Below are positions 30,871-42,579 of a DNA stretch of 64,000 nucleotides, in pieces. How positions within the stretch are numbered: the first letter of the stretch is position 1; every line of letters begins with the position of its first letter. Position numbers and translations under genes: made by a program. Source of the stretch: Bicyclus anynana (Eukaryota > Arthropoda > Insecta > Lepidoptera > Nymphalidae); assembly GCF_947172395.1 (NCBI RefSeq), contig NC_069107.1:9282101-9346100 (forward strand), given 5' to 3'. Below the pieces are notes generated by a model, which had not been told where the DNA came from, did not search any database, and saw only the letters and a program-made list of their open reading frames with translations.

Positions 30871-32034
30871 TTATAAAGGTCCATATAAGATTTAAAACTT
30901 AATTAGCTGGGGATCCGAAGAGGGTGGAATTTTGGTTTTACTAGAGGGCGTTAGATAAGCAAAAGAAAATCTTCATGCTTTTGAGTACTTCCACCAAGTA
31001 CGAGCTGTCAATATTGGTGGGTATGCTTAACCAAAAAAACACCAAAACAAAAAAAAATCGCTACAGAAAAATACCAGTAGGTACATCAGATAGTAAATAA
31101 AATGTATTTTTTTATGTTTTATTCCGGATGATATGAGAAATCAAATCCATCCCCAATCACAAGGCTCATAGCTTCGTGGTTACCCCTATAAAGACACTGA
31201 AAAAGATAAAATTTTAAGGGTGTCAAGCAGAGGGTAGTCCCGAAGCTAAGAGCTTGAACAGTGGGCATTATGACATATGTCATAATTTTTGAATAATGTA
31301 TTATAGTATAAAAGTTACACTACATTTTTATGTGTAATTTTTTCTTTAATTTGTGTATTCTAATGTGCAATTTTTATATTTCTAACAAAATTAGCTTATA
31401 TTTACTCATATGTCTTAAAAATAATGCCATAAAAATATCTTAGTGCAGTTATTAACACATTTCTGTTAATATTCTTATTCCTATTTCTTCTCTTCTTGTA
31501 AAACTTCTTCGTTAGGTTCTCTTATCTTCTGTTCTCTGTCTCCGTCGTACAGTCGGCACTAACACACCTGAAAGTTTGCTCACCTGACTGAAACACAGGT
31601 TAGAGCAACGATTCAGGCCCATCAGTGTACCGAACTTCTTCTTTGTTCGTTCTATCTTCTTTCTATTCTTCTTGTTCTTCATTCTTCTTTGAGTGAGATA
31701 TACCCGTTTATAAATCCTTCTAATTGTTGTCACTCAAGAGAAGAGAACGAGTAGACCTGATGATCAGCTCATTCTAAACTCTTACTGGATTTTTCAGGTG
31801 TTGAGGTAAATTGGCATATGCAGTCGTGACGTTATAATTTACAAATATTGTCTAGATATTGTCTAGAACTACAAAAAAAAAATTATAACACATTTCTAGT
31901 GATCATTTTCAAATAAATAATTATGAATACATGTTATTTATAAAAAAAACTGATGTGTACGTCTGTGATTAAAAATAACCATGTTTCCTAAAGTGACTAT
32001 TTACACGACACCAAACCACAACCAAGCTTTTTAA
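30871..32034. other. No gene called
   Basis: Mostly AT-rich. 31500-31735 is a ctt/ttc-rich stretch giving a Lys/Arg-rich minus frame of 73 codons, which I take as compositional. Confidence 0.35.
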
Positions 32035-32223
32035 AAAAATCGTCTGTCTTTCTGTTTGTCCCGGCTAATTTTTGGAACGACTCAACCGATTTTAACGGGA
32101 TTATCACTGGAAGATAGAAGAGGATAAGGAGCAACATATAGGATAGTTTTTATGCCGAAATAATATATCCTTCCCGTGGGATTTCTAAAATTTTACGTGG
32201 ACAAGGACGCGGGCGTTCGCTAG
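32035..32223 (+). mobile_element. Helitron 3' part
   Basis: Internal 'ctcaaccgattttaacg' and a diverged 3' end gcgggcgttcgCTAG|T. The 5' TC end is missing. Confidence 0.6.
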
Positions 32224-32620
32224 TGACAAAGAAATTCGTTGGTTATCTGCAGGTTTACCTTTAAATTTTAGTTCTTACCTGTCATCCGCTTTAGATTAAA
32301 CCTCAAGATACTATTAGGTATTTGATAGACATTTCGGGAATTCCGGAATTTAAATTGAAGATTAAACTCAGTCTTTACAGTTTTTGAAAATGGAGATTAG
32401 TCAGTATTTGTATTTCAGTTAATGCAGCGAAGTCACGAACAGCAGCTAGTGGACGGAATTAAATTATAATTTTCATTTTCCTTTCAAAAGGTAACTCAAT
32501 ATCATAATGATATTACCGTATTACTTAATAGCATTCGTCCCTAATTAAGGGCTGCCTCATAGCTTTCCTCTATTTATTAAACTGATTTGTTAAATAATAA
32601 TAAAGTCATACTCTTTTTTA
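32224..32620. other. No feature recognised
   Basis: AT-rich; a weak caattaatta..ttaattaag pattern only. Confidence 0.35.
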
Positions 32621-32624
32621 TTTT

Positions 32625-32695
32625 AGGGTTCCTCAAAAGAAAAAAATGCAACACTTATAAGGTCACTTTGTTGCACGTCTGTCTGTCGAGACTCT
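32625..32695. repeat. Dispersed 'gggttcc' repeat
   Basis: ttagggttcctcaaaag, aaggtcactttgttgcacgt and ctgtctgtc, as at 21600 and 51035. The LINE at 32707 sits at its edge. Confidence 0.5.
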
Positions 32696-32706
32696 TTATT
32701 TAGAGT

Positions 32707-32864
32707 CATCATCATCATCATATTAGCCGATGGACGTCCACTGCAGAACATAGGCCTTTATAGGGACTTCCAAACATCACGATACTGAGCCGCCTGCATC
32801 TAGCGAATCCCTGCGACTCGCTTGATGTCGTCAGTCCACCTGGTGGGGGGTCGACCAACACTGA
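32707..32864 (-). mobile_element. Short 5'-truncated LINE, 11-bp target duplication
   Basis: (atc)n tail on the plus strand then 'agccgatggacgtccactgc', the (GAT)n-tailed LINE end. Duplication ttatttagagt at 32696-32706 and 32865-32875. Confidence 0.88.
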
Positions 32865-32875
32865 TTATTTAGAGT

Positions 32876-33314
32876 ATCAAGATTATTTAGAGTCGAATAT
32901 TTAGAGTATCAAGTTGAAACTCATAAAGTAGTGAAAAATTAAACTTCTAAATTTACATAAAGGCTGTTTATTCAGCAAAACATGATCATTTCATTAAATA
33001 ACAAAAAGTAGGTAGTTGTCTCTGTAGTCTGCTTTGTTTGCAACAAAATCAATAAAAATTCAATCAATTTTTTTATTTAGTTGAAGACGAAACTGAAAAA
33101 AGAAAATAAAGAGAGATGGGTTTAATGGTTAAAATTACAAAAAAATAAAACAAATTATTTCCAATTTAGACAGTGCACAACCCTGCTTCAATATCAGAAT
33201 CCCTCGTAAGTGGGCCAGCTGTGACAGACGTGAAACCAACAAGGCCGCGTGTCGCGTTACGGCGGGCGCGGGCTCTAGATATTAACACTACACAAAGACT
33301 AGATGACGTACCTT
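32876..33314. other. No gene; local 'tatttagagt' repeats
   Basis: The target sequence is itself repeated (near 32885 and 32900). The rest is AT-rich, with a GC-richer patch near 33235-33290. Confidence 0.4.
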
Positions 33315-33617
33315 GACTACCTACGTGGCGCAGTGGTATTACAAGACGGAGATCCTGGGATCGATCCCTGGTAGATTGAGATTTTATTAATTGGTCTAGG
33401 TTTGACTGGTAGAAGGCTACGACCGTGGCTAGTTACCACACTACCGGCAAAGACGTAGCGCCAAGCGATTTAGCGTCCCGGTACGATGTCCTGTAGAAAC
33501 TCAAAGGGGTGTGGAATTTTTCGATCTCCTCCTAACAAGTTAGCCCGCTGCCATCTTATTGCATTATCACTTACCAACAGGTGAAATTGTGGTCAAGGTC
33601 AATGGTCAAAAATAAAA
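33315..33617 (+). mobile_element. SINE-A, diverged
   Basis: Head gactacctacgtggcgcagt, B box gggatcgatccc, body and tail all present, with many substitutions. Confidence 0.85.
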
Positions 33618-33912
33618 CCAACGATAGACAAAAGCCTGAGTCAACCATCATCATCACCACCGTCATTATTATCATCATATAGTTTAACCAATGGATCGAC
33701 GAGATTTCTAACCGATCCTATTTTCTATTTTACACCTGTTTGCTCAATCAATAATAATTATATAAAAAGTCCAGGACACTCCTGCTGTAAATCATGTTCT
33801 AACCAAAAATAAACCTATTTACGCGATAAAAACATATCGCAACCCCACTGTAAACGTTTACAGCATGTACAAACACATTGACAGCCATAAAAAGCTATCC
33901 TATCGCGTTCCC

Positions 33913-34590
33913 TACGACCATAAAAATCATAATTCCGACAACTTTGAAATCCTAACATAACGGCGCATCAAGTACTATCTAAATATTGAATCTATTTTAT
34001 TTACATCGTTATAACAACGCACTGAAGCGCGTGATATTTGACATATGTCAATTAAAAATGACAAATGACGTTCGGATACTTTTGTTATTTATTTTTTGTA
34101 CTAATAGTTGACGGACAATCAGATAGACCATTTGGTGTCAAGTGGAAAACTGTCGCCGATACAGATGAACACTTTGTAGTACATGATAGGATTACCATAC
34201 CATAGGATTACCTTACCACGTACTGCCGTGTTTTATTCTGAAGTATAGGCGTAAAGAATCTCTAACCTACCGTAAAAATATAATTAAGTCTGCAAGCATA
34301 TCCTTTAGACCGAAAGCTGACCAAAAGAGCATAGTGGTAGGTTCTATATAGATCTTTTTGTATAATCTCACTTTGATGGTATATCCCTACGACCATAAAA
34401 ATCATAATTTTAGCATTAAAACCCTAACATAACGGCGCATCAAGTAGTATCTAAATATTGAAACTATTTTATTTACATCGTTATAAAAACGCACTGAAGC
34501 GCGTGATATTTGACAATCAGATAGCCCATATGGTGTCAAGTGGAAAACTGTCGCTTATAGCGGATTTACACTTTGTAGGGCATGCTAGGA
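33913..34590. repeat. Direct duplication, two ~280/205-bp copies
   Basis: The block beginning ccctacgaccataaaaatca recurs at 34385 after about 472 bases and includes aacataacggcgcatcaagt and gcactgaagcgcgtgatatt. Copy two lacks about 75 bases between 'tttgac' and 'aatcagatag'. Weaker relatives (gtcaattagacagtgacaaa) are at 34840 and 35355. Confidence 0.8.
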
Positions 34591-34990
34591 CCTACCTATC
34601 ATATACTGCCATGCGCAATTACGAAAACTACACATAAAGAATCGTTCATCGTGGTTTTTTACCTTTAACAATTTTTTTCTAACCGAAAAATTTGCTACTA
34701 GAAAGCCATAATAAAAATAACAACGTGTGAAAATAGAACCAACAGAAAGACTTTAGTAGTTCTATGAAAATATTGAATCTCTACATCATTAGAATGGCGC
34801 CAAAAGGCGCGAACGCGTGCGGTTTGACATCTGTCAATTAGACAGTGACAAATGGCGGTCGGGTACTCGTATGGTAAATTATAGATAAAGAAGTGACTTT
34901 TATTATGTCTACAACATGATATTGTAACATTTGTTTTGCCGATACGTTGTCAGTGATTTGTAGTTATAGACTGTATGTCCTTAGGATTTT

Positions 34991-35085
34991 TTTAAAACGG
35001 TGCCCACTGGACTTTATTCATTGAAATCAGGCTTAGTTTTCTAACACTTTTGAAACGTCAGGTTTGTCTGTTCGTAATGACCCTA
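34991..35085 (-). mobile_element. LINE 3'-end fragment (family of 10553)
   Basis: ggactttattcattgaaatc, ggcttagttttctaac and cacttttgaaacgtcagg match the 3' end of the LINE at 10553 in the same orientation. Confidence 0.55.
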
Positions 35086-35700
35086 TTACTTTAAGGATAA
35101 ATCAACTTTTGTAGAGCTGGCCAGAAGTGCAGTAATTGCTCTTTTATAGACTATCATGATGTACCAGTTATAAAGAATTATTTTAGAAATGAAATAATAA
35201 ATCTATTTCAATCAGCAGTTGAATTCTTGCATGGTAATTATGACATATATCTATGACTGATGATGTAATTTTTATTGATGTACAAGTTTGTACCTATTAT
35301 TACTGTTACCTTAAAATGGCGATACAAAGTGACTCGAACGTTCGATTTAATGTGTCAATTAGACAGTGACAAATGACATTCGGATACTCGCACTGAATAT
35401 TTTATGATAGAAAAGCGGTGACATATGAAATTAATGTACACTGATGACAACTGACTATTAATGCAAATATGTGCTAGTGATGGAAAATTATCGAAAATAG
35501 ATATATATTTGAATTATTATTAGGTACCTAATAATTTCCTGACATGATTTGTATTTTTTCGTTACAAATCTAAAATAGTTAGTAAGTTAATTAAATGAAA
35601 TACTATCAAAATGTCTAAGAGCCAGTGATTGTCATATCAGACATTAGTCATTTTAAAAAAAAATCTATTTTTATTTACTTATTTGTAATAGTGGACACCT
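35086..35700. other. No gene seen
   Basis: AT-rich, includes the 35318-35405 relative of the 33913 duplication. Confidence 0.35.
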
Positions 35701-35895
35701 GTGAATTTGTTTGCGTGGAATTCTGTTTTTCACAAATATTGTGGAAACCATGGATTTTCCGAGTTAAAAAACCCACGTGTTAATCCGGGGTATAATCTAC
35801 CCCCATTGCAAATGTCACGCAAACGGATACAGTATTTGCGGCGTGAAGTATTAACAAACACACACTACAGATTTTATGATATTAGTGTGAGTACA
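35701..35895 (-). mobile_element. Helitron fragment interrupted by SINE-A
   Basis: aaccatggattttccgagtt, gtgttaatccggggtataat and aacaaacacacactacaga follow the order of the Helitron at 56173. The 5' end (ttatgatattagt) is where SINE-A begins. Confidence 0.65.
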
Positions 35896-36223
35896 TTTTT
35901 TTTTATTCTTTACAAGTTAGCCCTTGACTACAATCTCACCTGATGGAAAGTGATGATGCAGTCTAAGATGGAAGCGGGCTAACTTGTTAGGAGGACGATG
36001 AAAATCCACATCCCTTTTGGTTTCTACACGGCATCGTACCGGAACGCTAAATCGCTTGGCGGTACGTCTTTGCCGGTAGGGTGGTAACTAGCCACGGCCG
36101 AAGCCTTCCACCAGCCAGACCTGGACTAATTAAGAAAATCTCAATCTGCCCAGCCGGGGATCGAACCCAGGACCTCCGTTTTTGTAAATCCACCGCGCCT
36201 ACCACTGCGCCACGGAGGCCGTC
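35896..36223 (-). mobile_element. SINE-A, complete
   Basis: Inverted T-rich tail through to gcgccacggaggccgtc head with the B box intact (ggatcgaacccaggacc). Confidence 0.92.
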
Positions 36224-36639
36224 AAAACATGTAACAATTTACATATTCCTCTAAAAGCAGCGTTCGGCTTAATAGCGATACGTGATAAAAATATGAAGGG
36301 CAATCAATGCGTATTGTGTTACAGCAATGATATAGTGTTACCTTTTGATTATACGTTTCAACATGGCGCCGGGTACAATGGACCATTCGCCGCAAGGTCC
36401 CAAACTTTAAGCCGTCCACAGATGTGCCAACTAACCGGCTAAGACAATCCAACCAAATTGGGGGAAAATATTTGGTACATACAGCTCAATGCTGAGATGG
36501 AAACTTCTTCAAGGTTGTGCCAAATATGACATAGTGCTGTTCTGATGCTAGTTTTGGTTTTAACTTGCTCAAGTTATCAGGCACTACAATAGTGTTAAGG
36601 TGTGCCACAATAGTGTATGGCACAATCTATCTAAATATA
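36224..36639. other. No feature recognised
   Basis: A 76-codon minus frame (36222-36452) has no motif. Confidence 0.35.
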
Positions 36640-36781
36640 TGAATAAAACTGATAGGACGTACAAAGTTAAAATTTGGCAGGGAAGTAGTTTATAGTTCGT
36701 AGACGTCCGCTAAGAACGGATTTTGCGAGAAGACTGGATTAAGGAAGTCCAAGAGCGAATGAAGACGCGGGCGTGTGCTAG
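36640..36781 (+). mobile_element. Helitron 3' part, rearranged
   Basis: 'aaatttggcagggaagtagt' interior and a degenerate end acgcgggcgtgtgCTAG|T. Confidence 0.5.
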
Positions 36782-37045
36782 TTTTAAAATGAACGTCTTT
36801 TCTTTCTTTTCTTCTTTAAAATAATGCAAAGCTAGATCAGATCGCAAGTAGACTTCAATATAATGGCACTTTTAATGCGTCGATGCTTTTGTTTATATTC
36901 ATTAATGGTAGTGAATTACTTACAACTTAATGCGACAAACGATCTCAAACATTATTATCAAACTGAGTTGTTTTCGAGTTTTAGCACGAATAAAAAATAG
37001 CAATTTTCAGCATTTTACAAAAATAAAATCGTGGGAAGTGGCTGG

Positions 37046-37115
37046 ATAACGATAGTGGAGGATCGTGTGTGGTGGCGCGCTTTCGGGAGGACTTACGATT
37101 ATGTCCAGCATTAGG
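37046..37115 (+). mobile_element. Possible LINE C-terminal scrap
   Basis: Frame reads VEDRVWWRAFGRTYDYVQH then stop, like the 'DRxxWRSLxxAYVQQW' end of the common LINE. Short and isolated. Confidence 0.35.
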
Positions 37116-37501
37116 TTACAGACTGAGGATGACAGAAAAGAAAATCATTGTATTGAATGGTTACGTAACTACATTAAATCAATTTCAGTCATGCATGATT
37201 AAGCAAAAATAAGCACCAAAAAATACAAGATTCGTCGATTTATCAAGTAAAGATTAAATTATTTGTCCAAATATAACAGCAAATTATCAGTTCTCGTCAC
37301 AACAACATGTTGGCACGTCTGTAGATGGTTTAAGTAATGGACTTTTGGAAAATACCACTTCATCTCTCTTAGGGGTCTAATGTACCTTATTATTGCTATA
37401 ATTAATGTGTATGAGGGTTTAAGGGTTTATTGTGAGGAACTGAAATACTGTTAATGTTGATCAAATGTGAAACAAACATGTACCTACTCGTATTATGAAA
37501 C

Positions 37502-37732
37502 TCTGGCTGGTGAGATGCTTTGGCCGAGGCTAGTTACCACCCTATCGGCAAAGACGTACCGCCAAGCGACTTAGCGTTCCAGTACGATACCGTGTAGAAA
37601 CCGAAAGGAGTGTGGATTTTCATCCACTTTTGAACAACTTAGCCCGCTTCCATCTTAGATTGCAACATCACTTACCATCAGGTGAGATTGTAGTCAAGGG
37701 CTAACATGTAAAGAATAAAACAAAAGAAAAAA
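37502..37732 (+). mobile_element. SINE-A, head missing
   Basis: Begins at tctggctggtgagatg in the body and runs through the A-rich tail. Confidence 0.85.
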
Positions 37733-37830
37733 TTGACATGGTCAATCTGTGAATATTATAGTTTAATTAGTAATAGAGCTCTTTTATGATACACCACGCT
37801 GTTCTAATGCGGGTTGGTGAGCTATTGATA

Positions 37831-38529
37831 TAATCATTATCAACCTATACTCGGCTCATTGCGAATCACGAGTCTCCTCTCAGAATGAGAAGGGTTAGGC
37901 CAATAATCTACTACACTGGCCAATGCGGATTGGCAGACATCACACACGTAGAGAATTAAGAAATTTCTTAAGTATGCAGGTCTCCTCGCGATGTTTTTCC
38001 TTTATCGTTCGAGACACATGACATTATTGCCTTAAAATGCACACAACTGAAAAGTCCAGTGATGACATACGGATCCGAAACTTGGTCGCTAACTATGGGC
38101 CTTATTAGAAGGGTCAAAATCACTCAGCGGGCGATGGAGCGAGCTATGCTTGGAGTTTCACTGCGTGATACATACACACTGACATAGCTCAGCGAGTCGC
38201 GAAGCTGAAGTGGCAATGGGCAGGCCACATATTCCGAAGAGCCGATGGACGTTGGGGTCCCAAGGTGCTGGAATGGCGACCCCGCACCGGAAAGCGCAAG
38301 ATGACCCCCCACACGAAGACATCAAGCGGATCGCAGGAAACCGCTGGATGCTGGCGGCTTGAGACAGTTATGCTTGGAGTTCCATGCAAGAGGCCTATGT
38401 CCAGCAGTGGACGTCCGTCGGCTGATAATGATGATGATGAAGTTGGAAGTGCATACCCCTGACCGGATTCGAACCTACGCCCTCCGGAATAGGAAGCAGA
38501 GCACAAATCCACCAGGCTATCACTGCTCA
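37831..38529 (-). mobile_element. SINE-B split by a LINE
   Basis: 37831-38055 and 38441-38529 are the two halves of one inverted SINE-B: the first ends at aactgaaaagt, the second resumes at agttggaagtgcat and ends in the head (aggctatcactgctc). The LINE 38056-38440 lies between. Confidence 0.85.
38056..38440 (+). mobile_element. 5'-truncated LINE nested in SINE-B
   Basis: Plus-strand copy of the (GAT)n-tailed family, from the YGSETWSLTMGLIRR region to the tail ataatgatgatgatga, not inverted. It lost about 50 bases at 'cgtgatacatacacactgac'. Useful as the uninverted reference for the twin-primed copies. Confidence 0.88.
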
Positions 38530-38871
38530 ATAAGTATTATATTACTAGTTATATTTGAAACGATTTCTCTAACCCGTTTTTGAGGATACCAATTTATCCA
38601 TAATAAAAGCTATCGTATGAAAAGCTTTTAATACTGTATATAAAGATTTGGTACGCTCCATAACTGTCTAAATACATATTGAATTTCCCGATAAAAGCTA
38701 TTTTCATAGACAAAGAGCTGGGAACCATTTTCCCCGTTCGATTTGACACTTTCAAATTACCAACTCTTTTGTGAAATTGCATTTTTCTTTTATGATATTT
38801 TCGTCGATGCATTTAAGATTGCTTTATATCGATTTTGTAACGATTACTTTATTTACTCTACGTTATCTCTT
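38530..38871. other. No feature recognised
   Basis: AT-rich; minus frame 38594-38812 has no motif. Confidence 0.35.
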
Positions 38872-38995
38872 GCCGTGATAGTCTGTGGATATGACCTGAC
38901 CTGACCTTCTGCCTCCGATTTTGGAGAGTGTCGGTTCGAATCCGGTCCGGGGCATGCCCTTCCAACATTTCAGTTGTATGCATTTTAAGAAATTA
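38872..38995 (+). mobile_element. SINE-B 5' part
   Basis: Head tgccgtgatagtctgtgg with a small tandem duplication (ctgacctgacctt), B box ggttcgaatcc, and body up to attttaagaaattaa. Confidence 0.8.
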
Positions 38996-39006
38996 ACTGA
39001 CTATTT

Positions 39007-39105
39007 AGACTGCATCATCACTTACCACCAGGTGAGATTGTCGTCAAGGGCCAACTTTTAAAGAATAAAAAAGAATCACACACAAAGTCGCGGGAATTAG
39101 CTAGT
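39007..39105 (+). mobile_element. SINE-A tail joined to a Helitron 3' scrap
   Basis: 39007-39074 is the SINE-A 3' end (tgcatcatcacttaccacca). 39080-39103 resembles a degraded Helitron end (aaagtcgcgggaattagCTAG). Confidence 0.55.
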
Positions 39106-39894
39106 ATATTGCCTAAATGATAGTTAGAAAACCAACAAAATTAACAGAACACTTAACAACTTACCAAATATGGATAATAACTGATTTATGTATTAAGTAA
39201 ACAGTAAATACTCGCCAAAGCAAATAATTACATCAGAAGCTGACCAGTAGGTATGTTCGACGAAATGTTCTTAATCATGAGAAATATACAGCTGGTGGCA
39301 TGTAATTGAGATAATGTGCTAACAGGTGCACATTTTTTTTCTTAGCAGAGAACGTGATATAATTTTTAATTATTATAAAGTTACTGATTCAGTGGACTAT
39401 TATCTAGATGTCGTAGAAAATAATTATTTTTAAGCTTTTCGTAATTTGATGTTCTAATTTATTTATAACAAACACGTCTTTAAGCGTTTTAGCTGTAAAA
39501 AGGTAACAGATATACGGTTTTTTGCATTAATTTGTAATATTAATTATTATGGATTATTAGTAAATCTATTTTTACGGACTGCTTGAAATTATTGCTCTTT
39601 GAAAAATAATTTTAATAACACTGGTGTCGGAAAGTCTATGGTGTTGGCAATTCAATTTATTTATTTATTTAGCTCACCACTACGAGTATATTGTAATAAT
39701 TTTAATTGTTCCCCCATAACCAAAGTGCCCAACACGCTGGCGTTCTCTTTCCTTGGGCAAAATAAGTGCCAGCTCTTGCCTCATAGGCGGGGAGCCAAAG
39801 ATGGGGTTTTGGGATTTACTCAAGCTCGTCAGAAAAACCTTAGGAATCCTTATGCTTAAGTGTGTGATGAGCTCGTAGATTCATTAATTTTCCA
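39106..39894. other. No gene called
   Basis: The plus frame 39599-39859 (86 codons) has a GC-richer 3' half (SFLGQNKCQLLPHRRG) but no domain I recognise. Confidence 0.3.
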
Positions 39895-40075
39895 CTTCCA
39901 TTGTTCGTATCGTGGTATTATATCCCATAAAGATATCCTTCCTCGTTGAATGGACTATTCAACACAAAATATTTTCAATTCGAACCAGTAGTTACTGAGA
40001 TTTAAGAGATTTCTGAGCGTTCAACACAGCAAACAAACAAATTCTTCAGCTTCATAATATTATTATCTACAGATT
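39895..40075 (-). mobile_element. Helitron fragment
   Basis: 'atccttcctcgttgaatgga', 'aaccagtagttactgaga' and (caaa)n to cataatattattatctaca in Helitron order, inverted. 3' end lost. Confidence 0.55.
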
Positions 40076-40105
40076 CTATTACATTCTCCCATCAGATATC
40101 TTGTT

Positions 40106-40330
40106 CTTTTTTATTCTTTACAAGTTAACCCTTAACCACAATTTTCACCTGATGGTAAGTGGATATGCAATCTAAGATGGAAGCAGGCTAACTTGTTAGG
40201 AGGAAAATGAAAATTTACACCTCCTTCGGTTTTTACATGATATCGTACCGGAACGCTAAATCGCTTGGCGGTACGTCTTTGCCGATAGGGTTGTAACTAG
40301 CCACGGCCGAAACCACTCACCAGCCAAACA
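40106..40330 (-). mobile_element. SINE-A, head missing
   Basis: Inverted tail and body to cagccaaacat. Confidence 0.85.
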
Positions 40331-40528
40331 TAAAATTGGCCGCCGCGGCCAAAATTCGGTGTACATTACTATTAACCGAGCAACATAAACAAAGTCAGCA
40401 TTAAATATTCCACGAAATATGTGGTGTGATTTATATTTGTTTGGAATATCGTTTATGTGTTCACGTTAATGTTTGATGTCGAAATTGTCAAATACAAATA
40501 AATGTTGTGTTATTTATCTCATGAAATG

Positions 40529-41270
40529 AAAATGCACTTTATTGTACACTACAACGAAACATCATCATCATCATCATCTGCCGATGGACGTCCACTGCTC
40601 GACATAGGTCTCTTCCATGGACTTCCAAACAAAACTGTCTCAAGCCGCCAGCATCCAGCGGCTCCCTGCAACCCGCTAGATGTCTTCGGTCCACCTAGTG
40701 GGGGGTCGACCAACACTGCGCTTTCCAGGGGTCACCATTCCAGCACCTTGGGACCCCAACGTCCATCGGCTCTTCGAACTATGTGGCCTGCCCATTGCCA
40801 CTTCAGCTTCGCCACTCGCCGAATCCAGCTCGGCTGGGCAGCGTTTTGGGAAACTTCGCAACATCTTTTCGTCTGAAATTCCTCAGTGCCTGAAGACGAA
40901 AGTCTTCGGACAGTGCGTGTTGCCAGTGATGACCTACGGATCCGGTCTTGGTCGCTAACTATGGGCCTTATAAGAAGGCTCAAAGTCACTCAGCGGGCGA
41001 TGGAGCGAGCTAAGCTTGGAGTTTCTCTGCGTGATCGAATCAGAAATTAGGAAATTCGCAGACGAACCAAAAGAAACATACAATACAAAAAATTAATAAT
41101 GCACAATAGGCGACCTTATCGCTAAAAAGCGATCTAAACCAGGCAACTTAAGTCATATACACCTTGAACTGGGGTTTTACGTTCGGTGTTGCTTTAATAT
41201 TATACAGGGTGCTGGGGAGTATATTCCATATCTTCAAGGTGTTGACGAGTCCACTTATACGGAGTTTCCT
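40529..41270 (-). mobile_element. LINE 3' end (hairpin UTR family), split by another LINE
   Basis: 40529-40562 is the tail side (aaaatgcactttattgtaca) and 41073-41270 the UTR and C-terminus (NILPSTLYNIKATPNVKPQF, then a stop at VYMT). The UTR hairpin is atcgct-aaaa-agcgat at 41118-41133. The twin-primed LINE sits between. Confidence 0.7.
40563..41072. mobile_element. Second twin-primed LINE, nested in a LINE 3' UTR
   Basis: 40563-40817 is the minus-strand tail portion of the (GAT)n family; 40818-41072 is the upstream portion on the plus strand (FGKLRNIFSSEIPQCLKTKV, VFGQCVLPVMTYGS). Flanking repeat gaaacat (40556-40562, 41073-41079) is the likely target duplication. Confidence 0.85.
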
Positions 41271-41478
41271 AGGTTCGATCCCCGGCTGGGTCGATTGATG
41301 TTCTCTTAATTGGTCCAGGTCTGACTGGTGGGAGGCTTCAGCTTAGCGTTCCGCTACGATGTCGTGTATAAACCGAAAAGGGTGTGCATTTTCATCGTTC
41401 TCCTAACAAGTTAGCCCGCATAATCACTTACCATCCGGTGAGATTGTAGTCAACTAACTTTTAAATAATATAAAAAAG
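41269..41478 (+). mobile_element. SINE-A starting at the B box
   Basis: taggttcgatccccggctgg onward, with a deletion in the 'ggcaaagacgtaccgcc' part. Confidence 0.8.
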
Positions 41479-41645
41479 GTAACAAACACTGCTACATAAA
41501 CACCACTAGCTCATAGACTATAAAGCCGCGCCCACACACGGCTCGCGTGACCACAGAGTGGGCAGCAGTCTAATTGAATTAGGTACAGCCATTCCATCCA
41601 CTTAAAGCTATCTGCCAGGGGATCGTAAAATGCATTTATCCATTA

Positions 41646-41688
41646 CGGTGGATTTACAAAACGGAGGTCCTGGGTTCGATCCCCGACC
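41646..41688 (+). mobile_element. SINE-A head fragment
   Basis: cggtggatttacaaaacgga and B box gggttcgatcccc, cut where the inverted copy starts. Confidence 0.7.
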
Positions 41689-41994
41689 CTTCGCCCTTGA
41701 CTCCAATCTCATCTGATGCAATCTAAGATGGAAGCGGACTAACTTGTTAAGAGAAGGATGAAAATCCACACCCCTTTCGGTTTCTACACGACATCGTACC
41801 GGAACGCTAAATCGCTTGGCGGTACGTCTTTGTCGGTAGGGTGGTAACTAGCCACGACCGAAGCCTCTCATCAGCCAGACCTGGACCAATTAAGAAAACC
41901 TCAATCGGCCCAGCCGGGGATCGAACCCAGGACCTCCGTCCGTCCGTCCGTCTTGTAAATCCACCGCGCTTACCACTGCGCCACGGAGGCCGTC
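41689..41994 (-). mobile_element. SINE-A with (CCGT)n expansion in the head
   Basis: Inverted copy; between B box and A box the plus strand reads ctccgtccgtccgtccgtc, a tetranucleotide expansion not seen in the other copies. Confidence 0.88.
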
Positions 41995-42159
41995 AAATTT
42001 CTAGATAAACGCAAGGTTTTAAGTCACCTGATGTATGGATGAATTTTATCAAACACCATGTCTTTTTTTGTTTTTTTTTTTGGAATTCGATGACCAGCCT
42101 AAACTCTAAAGTGAAATGATTTTTTTTGGTAAACAGTGCACGCTTGCTGGTAAGTGGTC

Positions 42160-42232
42160 TTCACTCCAGAACACGTCTGCGACTATGGCCCGCCCACTGC
42201 CACTTCAGTTTGCCAATCCTTTGGGCTACGCC
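42160..42232 (-). mobile_element. LINE fragment (GAT-tailed family or relative)
   Basis: Minus strand encodes AQRIGKLKWQWAGH, the conserved C-terminal WAGH block. Confidence 0.6.
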
Positions 42233-42235
42233 GAT

Positions 42236-42435
42236 TTAGTAAGTGCGCGATAGCTGAAAGACAAAAAGCTTGCGAAAACGCTGGTGGTGGTCGTGGCGTG
42301 GTGGGTGAATGTTGCATAACAGTATATTTCGGTGAAATTCTCCTTCGACAGCGAGGCGGAGCTAATTTGACGGACGCACGCCAGGCGCGATACGCTTCAC
42401 GGTTGTTACTGGTGTCAAGTCATGAGCGATAGCGA
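42236..42435. other. GC-rich unassigned block
   Basis: gtggtggtcgtggcgtgg and gccaggcgcgatacgcttca; within a 92-codon plus frame (42154-42432) that begins in the LINE fragment. No domain. Confidence 0.3.
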
Positions 42436-42579
42436 TTTTTAGCCGACAAAAAAAAGGAGAAAGTTCTCAATTAAATACATATATGTTTTTTTTGCATATC
42501 GAGAAGAGAAATCTTTGATGTTCCAGTAGTCTACACAATAGCATAAAGAAGAAATATTTGTTTTTTTGTATGTCACGTA

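Noticed and set aside
31512..31733. Lys/Arg-rich minus frame with a CAG|GTGAGC donor-like site
   Set aside because: The frame arises from a ctt/ttc-rich stretch and starts at GTG; one donor-like match is not enough.
42154..42432. 92-codon plus frame in a GC-rich block
   Set aside because: Starts inside an inverted LINE fragment and has no domain.
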